64,000 bases of DNA from Bacillus piscicola (lineage in GTDB: Bacteria; Bacillota; Bacilli; Bacillales; Marinococcaceae), in NCBI RefSeq assembly GCF_022458745.1, contig NZ_JAJJJF010000005.1, positions 117,305-181,304 of the forward strand, read 5' to 3'. Position 1 is the stretch's first letter. Each line of letters opens with the position of its first letter. The translations under genes were made by a program, and so were the position numbers. This document shows, piece by piece, positions 19,814 to 30,074 of this stretch. The notes under the pieces were generated by a model that saw nothing but the letters and a program-made list of their open reading frames with translations, was not told the DNA's origin and did no database searches.

Positions 19814-21148
19814 ATGGCCACTGTTGCCTTCCATACGCTAGGCTGTAAAGTCAACCATTATGAGACCGAAGCAATTTGGCAGCTTTTCAAAAAAGAAGGT
19901 TATGAGAAGACAGATTTTGAAAAAAGCGCAGATGTCTATGTGATTAATACGTGTACCGTTACTAACACGGGTGACAAAAAAAGCCGACAAGTCATTCGCA
20001 GAGCAGTCCGGAAAAACCCAGATGCTGTCATTTGTGTCACTGGCTGCTATGCGCAAACCTCTCCTGCAGAAATCATGGATATTCCTGGCGTGGACATTGT
20101 AGTTGGTACACAGGATCGTGCAAAAATGATCGGTTATATTGAAGAGTTTCAAAAAGAACGACAGCCGATAAACGGGGTCGGCAACATTATGAAGACGCGA
20201 GTATATGAAGAGCTCGATGTACCCGCATTCACAGACCGGACACGCGCATCGTTAAAAATACAAGAAGGCTGCAATAATTTCTGTACATTTTGTATTATCC
20301 CCTGGGCACGGGGGTTGCTGCGTTCCCGGAAACCGGAGGATGTACTGGCACAAGCGAAACAACTCGTCTCTGCGGGTTACAAAGAGATAGTGTTAACCGG
20401 CATTCATACCGGTGGATACGGCGAAGATATGAAAGATTACAGCTTGCCGGATTTGCTGCTCGATCTAGAGAAAGTGGAAGGGTTGAAACGACTGCGGATA
20501 TCTTCCATTGAAGCCAGTCAGATCACCGATGAGGTAATTGACGTCATTGGTCGTTCGAAAAAAATTGTCAATCACTTGCACATCCCTCTCCAATCAGGAT
20601 CTAATACAGTGTTGAAGAGAATGAGAAGAAAGTATACAACCGAATTTTACGCTCAGAGACTCGAGAAGTTAAAAAAGGCTCTTCCTGGTTTAGCAGTCAC
20701 CTCCGATGTGATTGTTGGTTTTCCTGGTGAAACCGAAGAGGAATTTCTGGAGACGTACAAGTTTATTGCGGAACACAAATTTTCTGAGCTTCATGTGTTT
20801 CCTTACTCAAAACGAACCGGCACTCCTGCGGCTCGGATGACGGATCAAGTGGAAGATGAAGTGAAGCATAATCGTGTGCGTCGCCTTATTGAGCTTTCGG
20901 ATCAACTTGCCAAGGAATATGCATCACGCTATGAAGGTGTAACGTTGGATGTCATTCCCGAGGAAAAAGGCAGCGAAAATGGTTTGCTCTCCGGTTATAC
21001 GTCGAATTACATGAGGGTGCAATTCCCAGGTACAGAAGATTTGATCGGAAAGATTGTTAAAGTGAACATTAACAAAGCAGGGTATCCATATAACGAAGGT
21101 CGCTTTGAAAGAATTGCTGATGAAAATGAAGACGTGATTATGGCGTAA
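19814..21148 (+). CDS. mtaB: tRNA t6A37 methylthiotransferase MtaB
   Basis: Radical SAM enzyme that turns t6A37 into ms2t6A37 in ANN-decoding tRNAs. The 444 residues contain the N-terminal UPF0004 domain ([20 protein letters not shown]), the radical SAM cluster CNNFCTFC, and a C-terminal TRAM domain. Corresponds to YqeV. RBS is GAGGTG. In the dnaJ operon between rsmE and deoC. Confidence 0.95.
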   Translation: MATVAFHTLGCKVNHYETEAIWQLFKKEGYEKTDFEKSADVYVINTCTVTNTGDKKSRQVIRRAVRKNPDAVICVTGCYAQTSPAEIMDIPGVDIVVGTQDRAKMIGYIEEFQKERQPINGVGNIMKTRVYEELDVPAFTDRTRASLKIQEGCNNFCTFCIIPWARGLLRSRKPEDVLAQAKQLVSAGYKEIVLTGIHTGGYGEDMKDYSLPDLLLDLEKVEGLKRLRISSIEASQITDEVIDVIGRSKKIVNHLHIPLQSGSNTVLKRMRRKYTTEFYAQRLEKLKKALPGLAVTSDVIVGFPGETEEEFLETYKFIAEHKFSELHVFPYSKRTGTPAARMTDQVEDEVKHNRVRRLIELSDQLAKEYASRYEGVTLDVIPEEKGSENGLLSGYTSNYMRVQFPGTEDLIGKIVKVNINKAGYPYNEGRFERIADENEDVIMA

Positions 21149-21165
21149 AGGCGGGTGCGAGAGAG

Positions 21166-21816
21166 ATGAATGAATTAGCACGTATAATTGATCACACGCT
21201 CTTAAAGCCTGAGGCGACAATGGAACAAGTTATCCAACTTGCGCAGGAGGCATATGAGTTTCAATTTGCTTCCGTTTGTGTTAACCCGAGTATGGTGCCG
21301 GTTGCGTACAGCGTATTGAAAGGTACCGGTGTGAAAGTGTGTACCGTTATTGGATTTCCATTAGGTGCCACCTTACCGGAAGTCAAAGCATGCGAAACAA
21401 AAAAAGTGATTGAAGAAGGCTCTTCAGAAATAGATATGGTGATCAACATCGGTGCTTTGAAGAGCGGTCGCGAGTATGAGGTGAAGGCGGACATACAAGC
21501 AGTCGTTGATGCAGCGGCTGACCATGCACTGGTGAAGGTCATTATAGAAACGGTTTTATTGAACCGCCAAGAAATAGAAACCGCATGCCGTCTTGCCATG
21601 GAAGCAGGCGCTGATTTTGTAAAGACATCAACCGGATTTGCCGGCGGAGGTGCGATTGTGAAAGATATCGTACTCATGAAGGAGATCGTCGGCACAAAAA
21701 TGAAAGTGAAAGCAAGCGGTGGAATTCGTGACAAAGAGACTGCACTTGCTATGAGAAGAGCAGGTGCCGATCGTATTGGAACGAGTTCTGGTGTGGCTAT
21801 CTGTACGGAGATTTAG
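21166..21816 (+). CDS. deoC: Deoxyribose-phosphate aldolase
   Basis: Cleaves 2-deoxyribose-5-phosphate to glyceraldehyde-3-phosphate and acetaldehyde in deoxynucleoside breakdown. TIM-barrel of 216 residues with [20 protein letters not shown] (Schiff-base lysine) and [12 protein letters not shown], then VKASGGIRD. It lies 17 bp after mtaB; deoC is in this place in several bacilli but not in B. subtilis. Its carbon-catabolic role is unrelated to the rest of the operon. Confidence 0.94.
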   Translation: MNELARIIDHTLLKPEATMEQVIQLAQEAYEFQFASVCVNPSMVPVAYSVLKGTGVKVCTVIGFPLGATLPEVKACETKKVIEEGSSEIDMVINIGALKSGREYEVKADIQAVVDAAADHALVKVIIETVLLNRQEIETACRLAMEAGADFVKTSTGFAGGGAIVKDIVLMKEIVGTKMKVKASGGIRDKETALAMRRAGADRIGTSSGVAICTEI

Positions 21817-21859
21817 GGCTTTGCATGCGGCGTTTTCTCATAAAAAAAGAAATGTTTTG

Positions 21860-21888
21860 TTGCAATTCATCTGATCTTGTTTTATAAT
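21860..21888 (+). promoter_or_regulatory. Sigma-A promoter of rpsU
   Basis: TTGCAA (21860-21865), 17-base spacer, TATAAT (21883-21888), 68 bases before the rpsU start. Confidence 0.8.
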
Positions 21889-21956
21889 TTTTGATAATGG
21901 CTGATATGTTTTCATGCATATTGGTTGCACTGGTTGTTCGGAGGGAGGGAATCATT

Positions 21957-22130
21957 ATGGCTGAGACCCGTGTTCGTAAAAACGAAAATATTGACGCTGC
22001 TCTTCGTCGTTTCAAACGTTCACTTTCAAAAGAAGGGACAATGGCAGAAGTTCGTAAACGGAAGCATTATGAAAAGCCGAGTGTGAAACGCAAGAAGAAA
22101 TCGGAAGCGGCTAGAAAACGTAAGTTCTAA
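21957..22130 (+). CDS. rpsU: 30S ribosomal protein S21
   Basis: Small-subunit protein of 57 residues, [20 protein letters not shown] onward with a Lys/Arg-rich tail, diagnostic for S21. ATG 21957 follows GGAGGGAGGG; an upstream ATG at 21891 is not preceded by an RBS. Own promoter upstream and terminator downstream. The usual partner yqeY does not follow. Confidence 0.97.
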   Translation: MAETRVRKNENIDAALRRFKRSLSKEGTMAEVRKRKHYEKPSVKRKKKSEAARKRKF

Positions 22131-22183
22131 GAGAGGGTAATAAATTAGACCGGAATGGGATTCCCTCCATTAAGTTTTAAAAC

Positions 22184-22213
22184 AAGCATCTCCAGAAGTG
22201 GAGATGCTTTTTT
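22184..22213 (+). terminator. Terminator of rpsU
   Basis: Perfect 10-bp stem AAGCATCTCC / GGAGATGCTT, 6-base loop and six T. Confidence 0.9.
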
Positions 22214-22308
22214 GAAAGGGATAAAATCTGACGCTGCCCCTCGCACAGAGTCCGGAGGGTGGAGCAGGCGTGTTAATCTCCCCTATTACGGAAGAAAGAG
22301 GGAAGAAA

Positions 22309-23640
22309 ATGAACATGGCGCGATTAAAAATAATAGTTGGCTTGTTCTTTGCTGCTATTTTATTAGCAGGCGGCATCCTGTCAGGTACAGCGCTTTCATC
22401 ATCAAAAGAGCTTGTATACGTTGTCCCTGTTGAACAAACGGTGGAGAGAGGATTGGAGGCTTTTCTGGGGCGATCTGTGAAGGAGGCGGAGACAGAAGGG
22501 GCCGATCACATCATTTTTGAAGTTAATACTCCCGGGGGTGCAGTGGATGCGGCCGGTAATATTGCGGCTATCTTCCGAAATACACAAATTCCGACTACAG
22601 CCTTTGTGACAAATCAGGCTATGTCTGCCGGGGCATTTCTCGCGTTAAATGCTGATCAGATAGCAATGGCTCCCGGAACGGAAATGGGAGCAGCACAAGT
22701 AATTGACGGAAGCGGGAATGCTGCTGGTAACAAAGCTCAGTCAGCGTGGAATGCAAATATGAAAGGAGCGGCCGAGTTAAATAATCGTGATCCTCAATAT
22801 GCACTTGCCATGGCTGATCCCTCCATTGATCTCAAAGAATACCGTGCCGGAGAGGGAGAATTGTTATCTTTAACTGCTTCCGAAGCATACAAAGTTGGCT
22901 ACGCGGAATATATGGTGGATGACCGGGAGGAACTACTAAATAAGCTTGGACTAGAGAATGCTCGTATTCAAGAAGCAGAAGTAAGTATATCTGAACATAT
23001 TGCCCGTTTTGTTACTCATCCGGTTGTCATACCAATTTTACTTAGTGTAGGAAGTCTCGGGCTTATTTTAGAGCTTTACTCACCAGGCTTTGGGATACCG
23101 GGCATGATGGGACTTAGTGCGTTGTTTCTCTTTTTCTTTGGTCACTCCATTGCCGGCTTTGCAGGCATGGAAGCCATTATCTTATTTGCTGCCGGTCTCT
23201 TGCTGATTGTGATTGAACTATTCGTTCCTGGGTTCGGTATTTTTGGTCTTTTAGGGATAGGATCTGTAATCACTAGTATGTTTTTTGCTTCGTATTCCGT
23301 ATTTAATATTGTGATTTCCATTTTAATTGCACTGGTTGTCTCGATTGCAGGCGCGATTGTTGTCTTTAAATCTTTTAGAAGTCGCGGGCCCATGAAACGC
23401 TTTATCCTGGAAGATACGTTCAGTAAGAAAGAAGGTTATGTATCGAGTGTGACACGTTCTGAGTTAATCGGCACAACAGGGGTCACACTAACGCCGCTCC
23501 GACCTTCTGGGTCAATTATCGCAAATGAAGAGCGCCTGGATGTCGTAACAGAGGGAGGCTATATTGGAGAGAATCAAACGGTGAAAATCGTTGATGTGAA
23601 AGGGTCACGGATCATTGTGAGGTTGACTGATCTGTCATAA
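22309..23640 (+). CDS. NfeD-type membrane protease (long form, YqeZ)
   Basis: Membrane protein that partners the flotillin encoded next. Order in 443 residues: signal or anchor segment (8-28), a ClpP-like serine protease domain (about 30-230; FEVNTPGGAVDAAGNI and TNQAMSAGAFLAL, in which the serine is the expected nucleophile), several membrane helices (240-350), and a C-terminal OB-fold NfeD domain (TGVTLTPLRPSGSIIANEER). ATG 22309 follows GAGGGAAG; GTG 22270 would add 13 residues. Equivalent to yqeZ. Confidence 0.88.
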   Translation: MNMARLKIIVGLFFAAILLAGGILSGTALSSSKELVYVVPVEQTVERGLEAFLGRSVKEAETEGADHIIFEVNTPGGAVDAAGNIAAIFRNTQIPTTAFVTNQAMSAGAFLALNADQIAMAPGTEMGAAQVIDGSGNAAGNKAQSAWNANMKGAAELNNRDPQYALAMADPSIDLKEYRAGEGELLSLTASEAYKVGYAEYMVDDREELLNKLGLENARIQEAEVSISEHIARFVTHPVVIPILLSVGSLGLILELYSPGFGIPGMMGLSALFLFFFGHSIAGFAGMEAIILFAAGLLLIVIELFVPGFGIFGLLGIGSVITSMFFASYSVFNIVISILIALVVSIAGAIVVFKSFRSRGPMKRFILEDTFSKKEGYVSSVTRSELIGTTGVTLTPLRPSGSIIANEERLDVVTEGGYIGENQTVKIVDVKGSRIIVRLTDLS

Positions 23641-23661
23641 AAAAGGAGGATACAATAAAAT

Positions 23662-24672
23662 ATGCCTATTGATTTGACATTAATAATAGTGCTTGCTTTA
23701 ATACTAATTGCGCTAATTGTTTTATTTACATTTGTCCCTGTTATGCTCTGGATTTCAGCGCTTGCTGCGGGAGTTAAGGTTGGGATATTTCAGTTAGTGG
23801 GGATGCGTCTACGCCGAGTCATTCCAGCCCGCGTCGTTAACCCGATGATTAAAGCGGAAAAAGCAGGTCTGGATGTAGAATTAAATAAGCTTGAGGGGCA
23901 TTATCTCGCAGGCGGTAACGTAGACCGTGTGATCAATGCCCTCATTGCTGCACAACGTGCTAACATTGAATTGTCATTCGAACGCTGTGCTGCTATTGAC
24001 CTTGCAGGTCGGAATGTGTTGGAAGCTGTGCAAATGAGTGTAAACCCAAAAGTAATCGAAACGCCGTTCATTGCCGGTGTAGCGATGGATGGAATTGAAG
24101 TAAAGGCAAAAGCAAGGATCACGGTGAGAGCCAATATTGATCGTCTGGTCGGTGGTGCGGGGGAAGATACAGTAATTGCCCGTGTCGGCGAGGGCATTGT
24201 CTCTACAATCGGCTCCTCCAATGACCATAAGAAAGTATTAGAAAACCCTGATTCGATTTCCCAGACGGTACTGAAAAAAGGACTTGATGCTGGTACAGCG
24301 TTTGAAATTCTTTCCATTGATATTGCAGATATTGATATCGGTAAAAATATCGGAGCCGGTTTGCAGACAGACCAGGCCGATGCAGATAAGAAGATCGCAC
24401 AAGCGAAAGCCGAAGAACGCCGTGCCATGGCTGTTGCGCATGAGCAAGAAATGAAGGCACGCGTGGAAGAGATGAGGGCCAAGGTAGTAGAAGCGGAAGC
24501 AGAAGTACCGCTTGCAATGTCGGAGGCTCTTAAATCAGGAAATCTTGGCGTCATGGATTATATGAATATCCAAAATGTGAACGCAGACACGGATATGAGA
24601 AAATCCATAGGAGATGAAACAGGACATAAAGGGGATGACTATTCAGCCCCAGATACTGATCGTCGTAAGTAA
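23662..24672 (+). CDS. floA: Flotillin-like protein FloA
   Basis: SPFH-family scaffold of membrane microdomains. An N-terminal hairpin membrane segment (residues 4-35) is followed by the SPFH domain and a helical tail with [20 protein letters not shown] and [16 protein letters not shown]. At 336 residues it matches YqfA/FloA. RBS AAAAGGAGG. It lies 21 bp behind the NfeD gene, the conserved flotillin-NfeD pair. Confidence 0.95.
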   Translation: MPIDLTLIIVLALILIALIVLFTFVPVMLWISALAAGVKVGIFQLVGMRLRRVIPARVVNPMIKAEKAGLDVELNKLEGHYLAGGNVDRVINALIAAQRANIELSFERCAAIDLAGRNVLEAVQMSVNPKVIETPFIAGVAMDGIEVKAKARITVRANIDRLVGGAGEDTVIARVGEGIVSTIGSSNDHKKVLENPDSISQTVLKKGLDAGTAFEILSIDIADIDIGKNIGAGLQTDQADADKKIAQAKAEERRAMAVAHEQEMKARVEEMRAKVVEAEAEVPLAMSEALKSGNLGVMDYMNIQNVNADTDMRKSIGDETGHKGDDYSAPDTDRRK

Positions 24673-24687
24673 AAGGGGGGGTATCCC

Positions 24688-25227
24688 TTGGGATCTATCA
24701 TTGAATTTCTATTTAGTAACATGTTTATTGTTGTCCTTTTAATTGGAGGACTAGTTTCCGTTTTTAACCGAAACAAGAGACAACAGCAAGGGAAAGAGGA
24801 TTCATCTGAGAAGAAAGAGAGACCGGTTTTTGATTGGGAAACGATATTTCAGGAAAATAAACCTGAGAAAGAACCACAGAACTCTCCAAGCAGAGGACAA
24901 GAGGAGGCGACCGTTTCCTCAGATGAACTGCAGACGAGTGATACGTATGATCGTTACGAGAAAAAGCGGGAAGAGTTACGCGAACAGGCAATTAATGCTG
25001 AAGAGAAAATGAAACAACTAGGAAACTCTCCTGTCTTTGAGGAACAAATTGGAACTTCTTTAGGGGGCGTGCCAAGTGCTAGTAAGCCGCACCCCCGTTT
25101 CTCTTCCTTGTCCCGTAAAGACGTAGTGGACGGTATTATTTGGTCAGAAGTCTTAGGTCCTCCAAAATCACGCCAATACTTTCAACATAAGTCACGCTAT
25201 CACCATTCATATCGAAAAAAAAGCTGA
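24688..25227 (+). CDS. Uncharacterised protein with N-terminal membrane anchor
   Basis: A 179-residue protein starting at TTG 24688 after AAGGGGGGG. One N-terminal membrane segment (MFIVVLLIGGLVSVF) is followed by a long charged, low-complexity region and a C-terminal conserved-looking block SRKDVVDGIIWSEVLGPPKS. It is fifteen bases behind floA, replacing the unrelated small yqfB of B. subtilis, and ends at a strong terminator. A membrane-tethered partner of FloA is possible, but that is only inference from position. Confidence 0.7.
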   Translation: MGSIIEFLFSNMFIVVLLIGGLVSVFNRNKRQQQGKEDSSEKKERPVFDWETIFQENKPEKEPQNSPSRGQEEATVSSDELQTSDTYDRYEKKREELREQAINAEEKMKQLGNSPVFEEQIGTSLGGVPSASKPHPRFSSLSRKDVVDGIIWSEVLGPPKSRQYFQHKSRYHHSYRKKS

Positions 25228-25254
25228 GCCATTAAAAAAGGCTCAGCTTTTTTT
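25215..25254 (+). terminator. Terminator closing the nfeD-floA operon
   Basis: A 10-bp stem AAGCTGAGCC / GGCTCAGCTT bordered by A and T runs. Confidence 0.9.
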
Positions 25255-25323
25255 ATGGACAAAAGAAACGAGTGATACAACAAAACTTTTTTTCATAGAC
25301 ATAGACAGAGAGGGGGAGAGAAG

Positions 25324-25632
25324 ATGTTCGATCGCTTGAAATATAAGGCAAAGCATTGGGTAACCGGAAAAATGAATCTGCCAGAAGATGTTTTATTGGA
25401 TGTTCCACGTCTGACTATGATCGGACAACTTCATCTGCATGTGGAAAACCACCGAGGTATACTCCATTTTTCAAATGAACAAGTACGGCTGAAACTAACA
25501 CAAGGTGAAATTTTAATAAATGGAGAAAATTTTGTAATAAAAAATATCCTGCCCGACGAAATACTGTTGGAAGGAACGATTGTTGAAATACGTTACGTCA
25601 ATGATCATGATATGGGAGGAAGTCATGAATAA
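25324..25632 (+). CDS. yqfC: YqfC, sporulation protein
   Basis: A 102-residue YabP/YqfC-family protein (DVLLDVPRLTMIGQLHLHVE, ILINGENFVIKNI). In B. subtilis yqfC is expressed in the mother cell under sigma-E; function is unclear. RBS AGGGGGAGAG. A CATAGACAT sequence at 25294 could be part of a sigma-E promoter but the -35 is weak. The last eight bases overlap yqfD. Confidence 0.9.
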   Translation: MFDRLKYKAKHWVTGKMNLPEDVLLDVPRLTMIGQLHLHVENHRGILHFSNEQVRLKLTQGEILINGENFVIKNILPDEILLEGTIVEIRYVNDHDMGGSHE

Positions 25633-26806
25633 ACAACGCGGACCTTCTGATGTAAAGGTAAAACTGAATGCAGAACGGCTGGAGTCCATTATCAATGAGT
25701 GTTTTAGACAAAATATAGTAATAAAAGACGTTGTTAGAACAGATAGTAACAGTGTAACCTTTTTGACGCCATTATCAAGCATGGGGGATTTAGAAAGTAT
25801 CGTATCTCAGTATGGCGGAGATATTGAGGTCTTAAAACCATCTCTCATGGAGTCTTATCGTGATCTGATTAGAAGAAGAGTTGGTTTTTTTACAGGTATC
25901 CTTGTCTTTGTTACGATCCTGATCGTGCTCTCACAAATGGTCTGGAAAATTGAAATACGGGGAGCGGATCCTGACATTGAGCAAACCATTGTTGCGGGTT
26001 TAGAAGATATCGGTTTACAAATAGGCACTTTCCAATTTTTACTTCCTTCTCCGGCAGGAATCCAAAAGGAAATATTAGATAAAACAGATGGTGTCACATG
26101 GATTGGAGTGGAACGGAAAGGGACGGCTTACTACTTAAACGTGGCCGAGCAGTCACTGCCAGAGGAAAAAGAAACCCCGTCTCCCCGACATATCATTTCT
26201 AAAAAAACAGCAGTCGTTCAATCCATTTACGCTGAAAAAGGACAGGTTGTCGTACAAGAAAACGACCTTGTTAAAAAAGGGGACTTATTAATTTCAGGTT
26301 TTATAGGCAAAGGAGAGAACGCAAAGGCTGTGCCTGCAAGCGGAAAAGTACTCGGAGAAACGTGGTATAAAACGACTGTGGAACTCCCAATAAAACAAAA
26401 GGTAAACACATTGACGGGACCAACGACAAAAATGTATGCTATTCAATTATTCGGGTTGCGTTTGCCTGTTTGGGGTTTTTCAGCTAAAGAGGAATATGAT
26501 GACTATGTAGTGACTGAAAGAGTTTTTAACCCCGCAATAAAAGAATGGGAATTACCGGCAGCTTGGGTTGTCACCACTTATTCAGAAAAAAACACAACAG
26601 AGCAATCCTCATCTGTACAGGAGGCAAAAAAACACGCACAAAAAGCAGCTCGCTATAAAATGAAAAAGCGACTGCCGAAAGAGGCACACATAAAAGACGA
26701 AAAAATTTTGCAGAGCCGTACTCAGGATGGTAAAGTAAAATTAGTTATTCATTACCAAGTGATAGAAGATATTACATCGGAAGCACCGATCATTCAAGGA
26801 GACTGA
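25625..26806 (+). CDS. yqfD: YqfD, sporulation protein
   Basis: Mother-cell membrane protein needed for efficient sporulation in B. subtilis. The 393 residues have a cytoplasmic N-terminal part, a membrane segment (about 78-98, FTGILVFVTILIVLSQMVW) and an extracytoplasmic domain with IEIRGADPDIEQ and VQSIYAEKGQVVVQENDLVKKG. ATG 25625 follows GGGAGG, inside yqfC. Three bases separate it from phoH. Confidence 0.92.
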   Translation: MNKQRGPSDVKVKLNAERLESIINECFRQNIVIKDVVRTDSNSVTFLTPLSSMGDLESIVSQYGGDIEVLKPSLMESYRDLIRRRVGFFTGILVFVTILIVLSQMVWKIEIRGADPDIEQTIVAGLEDIGLQIGTFQFLLPSPAGIQKEILDKTDGVTWIGVERKGTAYYLNVAEQSLPEEKETPSPRHIISKKTAVVQSIYAEKGQVVVQENDLVKKGDLLISGFIGKGENAKAVPASGKVLGETWYKTTVELPIKQKVNTLTGPTTKMYAIQLFGLRLPVWGFSAKEEYDDYVVTERVFNPAIKEWELPAAWVVTTYSEKNTTEQSSSVQEAKKHAQKAARYKMKKRLPKEAHIKDEKILQSRTQDGKVKLVIHYQVIEDITSEAPIIQGD

Positions 26807-26809
26807 AGA

Positions 26810-27793
26810 ATGACAGACAAACAGGTCATTTCCATTGATACGAAAGATACAGAAGAAATTCGAGAGTTGTTCGGGCCAAACGATAAACATTTGCTTCGTA
26901 TGGAAGAAAAACTCGATATATCGATCGTCACACGTGGTGAATCGTTAATCATTACCGGTTCAGATAAAGAAGCTGCTTTGATAAAAGCAGTCCTTGATAC
27001 ATTGATTCGCATGCTCCGAAAAGGGGTCAAAATTTCGGAACGTGATATCATTTATGCCTTACAGCTCGCACAAGAAGATAAGTTAGATCACCTTGAGAAT
27101 CTTTATCAAGAAACGATTTCCATCAATGCAAAAGGAAAGCCCGTTACCGTGAAGACGCTTGGCCAAAAGAAGTACATTGATTCTATCCGTAAAAAAGATC
27201 TCATTTTTGGGATAGGGCCGGCCGGGACCGGGAAAACGTATTTATCCGTTGTAATGGCGGTGAACGCGTTAAAAGACGGACAAGTGAAGCGGATTGTATT
27301 AACGAGGCCCGCGGTAGAAGCGGGTGAGAGTCTAGGTTTTTTACCAGGTGATTTAAAAGAAAAAGTAGATCCTTATTTACGTCCGCTGTATGATGCGCTT
27401 CATGATATTTTCGGCACGGAGCATACCGCACGTTTAATGGAGCGCGGCACGATAGAAGTGGCCCCACTGGCATACATGCGCGGGAGAACACTTGATGATG
27501 CATTTGTTATTTTAGACGAAGCCCAAAATACAACGAAAGAACAAATTAAGATGTTTCTCACTCGCCTGGGATTTGGCTCTAAGATGGTCGTTAACGGAGA
27601 CTTAACACAAGTTGACTTGCCAAGAGGACAGCAATCTGGCTTAAAAACAGCGGTCCACATATTAAAAGGCAATTCCAATATCGATTTTGTCTATTTAGAG
27701 TCAACGGACGTAGTGCGGCACACGCTTGTGCAGCAAATCTTGGACGCGTACGAGGATGCCGAGTCTACCCGCGCCCCTCAGAAACGTTTATAA
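26810..27793 (+). CDS. phoH: PhoH-family ATPase
   Basis: P-loop ATPase with an N-terminal single-stranded nucleic-acid-binding (KH-like) part and Walker A GPAGTGKTYLSV, Walker B FVILDEAQN and a conserved TRPAVEAGESLGFLPGDL. The 327 residues match PhoH/YqfE, thought to act in RNA metabolism with YbeY. It is directly followed by ybeY; pgpH, which separates them in B. subtilis, is missing. Confidence 0.95.
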   Translation: MTDKQVISIDTKDTEEIRELFGPNDKHLLRMEEKLDISIVTRGESLIITGSDKEAALIKAVLDTLIRMLRKGVKISERDIIYALQLAQEDKLDHLENLYQETISINAKGKPVTVKTLGQKKYIDSIRKKDLIFGIGPAGTGKTYLSVVMAVNALKDGQVKRIVLTRPAVEAGESLGFLPGDLKEKVDPYLRPLYDALHDIFGTEHTARLMERGTIEVAPLAYMRGRTLDDAFVILDEAQNTTKEQIKMFLTRLGFGSKMVVNGDLTQVDLPRGQQSGLKTAVHILKGNSNIDFVYLESTDVVRHTLVQQILDAYEDAESTRAPQKRL

Positions 27794-27830
27794 AGAAAGG
27801 CGCCATAAAAGGTGCATCGGGAGGATAAAG

Positions 27831-28289
27831 ATGGCTGTGACCATTGATATAATTGATGAAAACAGTTTTCTCAGTGAACAAGAGAAAATATGGCTCACCG
27901 AGCTTCTGCAAAAAGCTTGTACGGAAGAAAAGGTTTCGGAACATGCAGAGCTCTCCCTTACACTTACAAACGACGAAATCATTCAAGAGATAAATAAAGA
28001 GTACCGCGGCATTGATAACCCGACGGATGTGATTACTTTTGCGTTAAACGACGGAGAAAATGAGTTGCAGGCAGAACTACCTAACCTATTGGGAGACATT
28101 ATTATCAGTATGGACAAAGCAAAGGAGCAAGCAACTTCCTATGGCCACAGCTTGGAACGGGAGCTTGGATTTTTGGCTGTTCATGGCTTATTACACCTTC
28201 TTGGGTACACCCACGATACCGTGGAAACAGAACGGGAAATGTTTGGCCGCCAAGAGTCCATTTTACAATCTCATGGCCTTGCACGATAG
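27831..28289 (+). CDS. ybeY: rRNA maturation factor YbeY (endoribonuclease)
   Basis: Metal-dependent endoribonuclease for 16S rRNA 3' maturation and ribosome quality control. The zinc motif H118-x3-H122-x5-H128 appears in AVHGLLHLLGYTHDT; the 152-residue length is usual. ATG 27831 follows GGGAGGA. 37 bp after phoH; its last 17 bases overlap the kinase gene that follows. Confidence 0.95.
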   Translation: MAVTIDIIDENSFLSEQEKIWLTELLQKACTEEKVSEHAELSLTLTNDEIIQEINKEYRGIDNPTDVITFALNDGENELQAELPNLLGDIIISMDKAKEQATSYGHSLERELGFLAVHGLLHLLGYTHDTVETEREMFGRQESILQSHGLAR

Positions 28290-28665
28290 AAACCACCGAG
28301 GATGGCGCCGTTTCTTCCGCTCGTTTGTATTCGCAGCCCGGGGGTTTCGTCACGTGCTGCGTTTCGAGCAGAACATGCGCCTCCATGTAATAGCGGCTAT
28401 CCTGGCGGTCAGCGCAGCGTTTTATCTCCATATCCCTCTGCTGCATTGGCTCGTATTAATTCTTGTCATAGGCGGGATCTTTGCCTTGGAAATAATGAAC
28501 ACAGCTATCGAGCGAACAGTGGACATGATTACGAAGGAACACCATCCGGAAGCCGGCATTATTAAAGATATTTCCGCTGCTGCCGTTCTTATCTTTAGTA
28601 TCGCTGCCGCTATTATCGGACTTCTTATTTTCTTTCAACCTGTCACCGATACACTGTTTAAATAA
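28273..28665 (+). CDS. dgkA: Undecaprenol/diacylglycerol kinase (DgkA family)
   Basis: Small integral membrane kinase recycling undecaprenol (Gram-positive members) or diacylglycerol. The 130 residues have three membrane helices and the signature ALEIMNTAIERTVDMIT. An N-terminal basic stretch RNHRGWRRFFRSFVFAARGF precedes the first helix. The start lies within ybeY. Followed by cdd. Confidence 0.92.
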   Translation: MALHDRNHRGWRRFFRSFVFAARGFRHVLRFEQNMRLHVIAAILAVSAAFYLHIPLLHWLVLILVIGGIFALEIMNTAIERTVDMITKEHHPEAGIIKDISAAAVLIFSIAAAIIGLLIFFQPVTDTLFK

Positions 28666-28687
28666 ATTGCTAAAAAGGAGTTGTCTT

Positions 28688-29086
28688 ATGGTTGCAGACC
28701 AGGCCCTCTTACAAGAAGCGTTGGCGGCTCGAGAAATGGCTTATGTTCCGTATTCGCGATTCGCAGTCGGCGCAGCGGTTCTAACCGATAAAGACCACGT
28801 ACATAAAGGGTGCAATATCGAGAATGCCTCTTACGGTTTGACAAATTGTGCGGAAAGGACGGCTTTGTTTAAGGCAGTCAGTGAAGGGGGAACGAAAATA
28901 AAAGCTATTGCTGTCGCGGCTGATACGGCAGGACCAACTGCTCCGTGTGGCGCATGTCGGCAAGTTTTGGCAGAATTTTTACCTGCAGATGGAAAAATAA
29001 TACTCGGTAATGTAAAAGGAGATATACATGTGACAACGATGATAGAACTGTTACCAGGAGCATTCACAGCGGAGGATATGAAGTGA
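28688..29086 (+). CDS. cdd: Cytidine deaminase
   Basis: Deaminates cytidine and deoxycytidine in pyrimidine salvage. Zinc ligands C54 (NCAERTAL, with catalytic E56) and C87/C90 (PCGACRQ). Length 132 matches the tetrameric type. ATG 28688 follows AAAAGGAG. Stop overlaps the era start. Confidence 0.96.
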   Translation: MVADQALLQEALAAREMAYVPYSRFAVGAAVLTDKDHVHKGCNIENASYGLTNCAERTALFKAVSEGGTKIKAIAVAADTAGPTAPCGACRQVLAEFLPADGKIILGNVKGDIHVTTMIELLPGAFTAEDMK

Positions 29087-29988
29087 TGAATGATACATTT
29101 AAATCAGGGTTTGTTGCTTTGATCGGAAGGCCGAACGCAGGAAAATCAACTTTACTGAATCAAATAATTGGTGAAAAAATTGCCATAATGAGTGACAAAC
29201 CGCAAACAACAAGAAATAAAATTCAAGGTGTTTACACAACGACTGACACACAGATTGTTTTTATCGATACACCAGGCATTCACAAACCAAAGCACCGCTT
29301 AGGTGATTTCATGGTTCGGACTGCCGTCCAGGCATTTAGAGAAGTTGATTTAATTTTATTCTTAGTTGACATTACAGAGAAATATGGTCCTGGTGAAGAA
29401 TACATTTTAAACAAGCTTACAGAAACATCTACTCCGGTTTTCTTAGTGATGAATAAAATTGACCAAGTTCATCCCGATCAGCTCTTAGAAAGAATTGATG
29501 AATATCGGCGGCGTTTCGAATTTGCAGAAGTTGTGCCGGTATCCGCCTTACAAGGGAACAATGTGGAAACGTTGCTCGGACAAATTGGAATTTACTTAGA
29601 AAAAGGGCCACAGTATTATCCAGCGGATCAAATAACCGATCATCCCGAACGTTTTATCGTTAGTGAGTTAATCCGTGAAAAAGTATTAGAGCTTACGAAA
29701 GATGAGGTCCCTCATTCTATTGCCGTTTCGATTGAGCAGATGAAAGAAAGAGAAGCCGGTAAGGTTTATATATCTGCGGTAATCATAGTCGAGCGTTCTT
29801 CCCAAAAGGGGATTATCATTGGGAAGCAAGGCAAGATGTTAAAAGAAATTGGGCGTCGAGCCCGTATAGATATTGAAGGTTTACTAGGATCAGGTGTTTT
29901 TTTAGAACTTTTTGTCAAAGTCCAAAAAGACTGGAGAAACAACCAGCATCAGCTCAATGAACATGGCTACAATAAGGATGAGTATTAA
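29083..29988 (+). CDS. era: GTPase Era
   Basis: Essential GTPase for 16S rRNA 3'-end maturation and 30S assembly. G1 [10 protein letters not shown]3 DTPGIH, G4 NKID and a C-terminal KH domain ([20 protein letters not shown]). GTG 29083 gives 301 residues, the same length as B. subtilis Era; ATG 29086 is equally usable. Four-base overlap with cdd. Confidence 0.97.
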   Translation: MMNDTFKSGFVALIGRPNAGKSTLLNQIIGEKIAIMSDKPQTTRNKIQGVYTTTDTQIVFIDTPGIHKPKHRLGDFMVRTAVQAFREVDLILFLVDITEKYGPGEEYILNKLTETSTPVFLVMNKIDQVHPDQLLERIDEYRRRFEFAEVVPVSALQGNNVETLLGQIGIYLEKGPQYYPADQITDHPERFIVSELIREKVLELTKDEVPHSIAVSIEQMKEREAGKVYISAVIIVERSSQKGIIIGKQGKMLKEIGRRARIDIEGLLGSGVFLELFVKVQKDWRNNQHQLNEHGYNKDEY

Positions 29989-30074
29989 ATCAAAGGTAAA
30001 AATTACAGGACATGCTTTACCTGCTTTGAGCCATTCTATAAAGGAGAGATAATGGCAGGAAAGGGTGGTAACAC

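Noticed and set aside
29991..30028. Terminator after era
   Set aside because: The inverted repeat CAAAGGTAAA / TTTACC-TG-CTTTG has a long loop and no T run.
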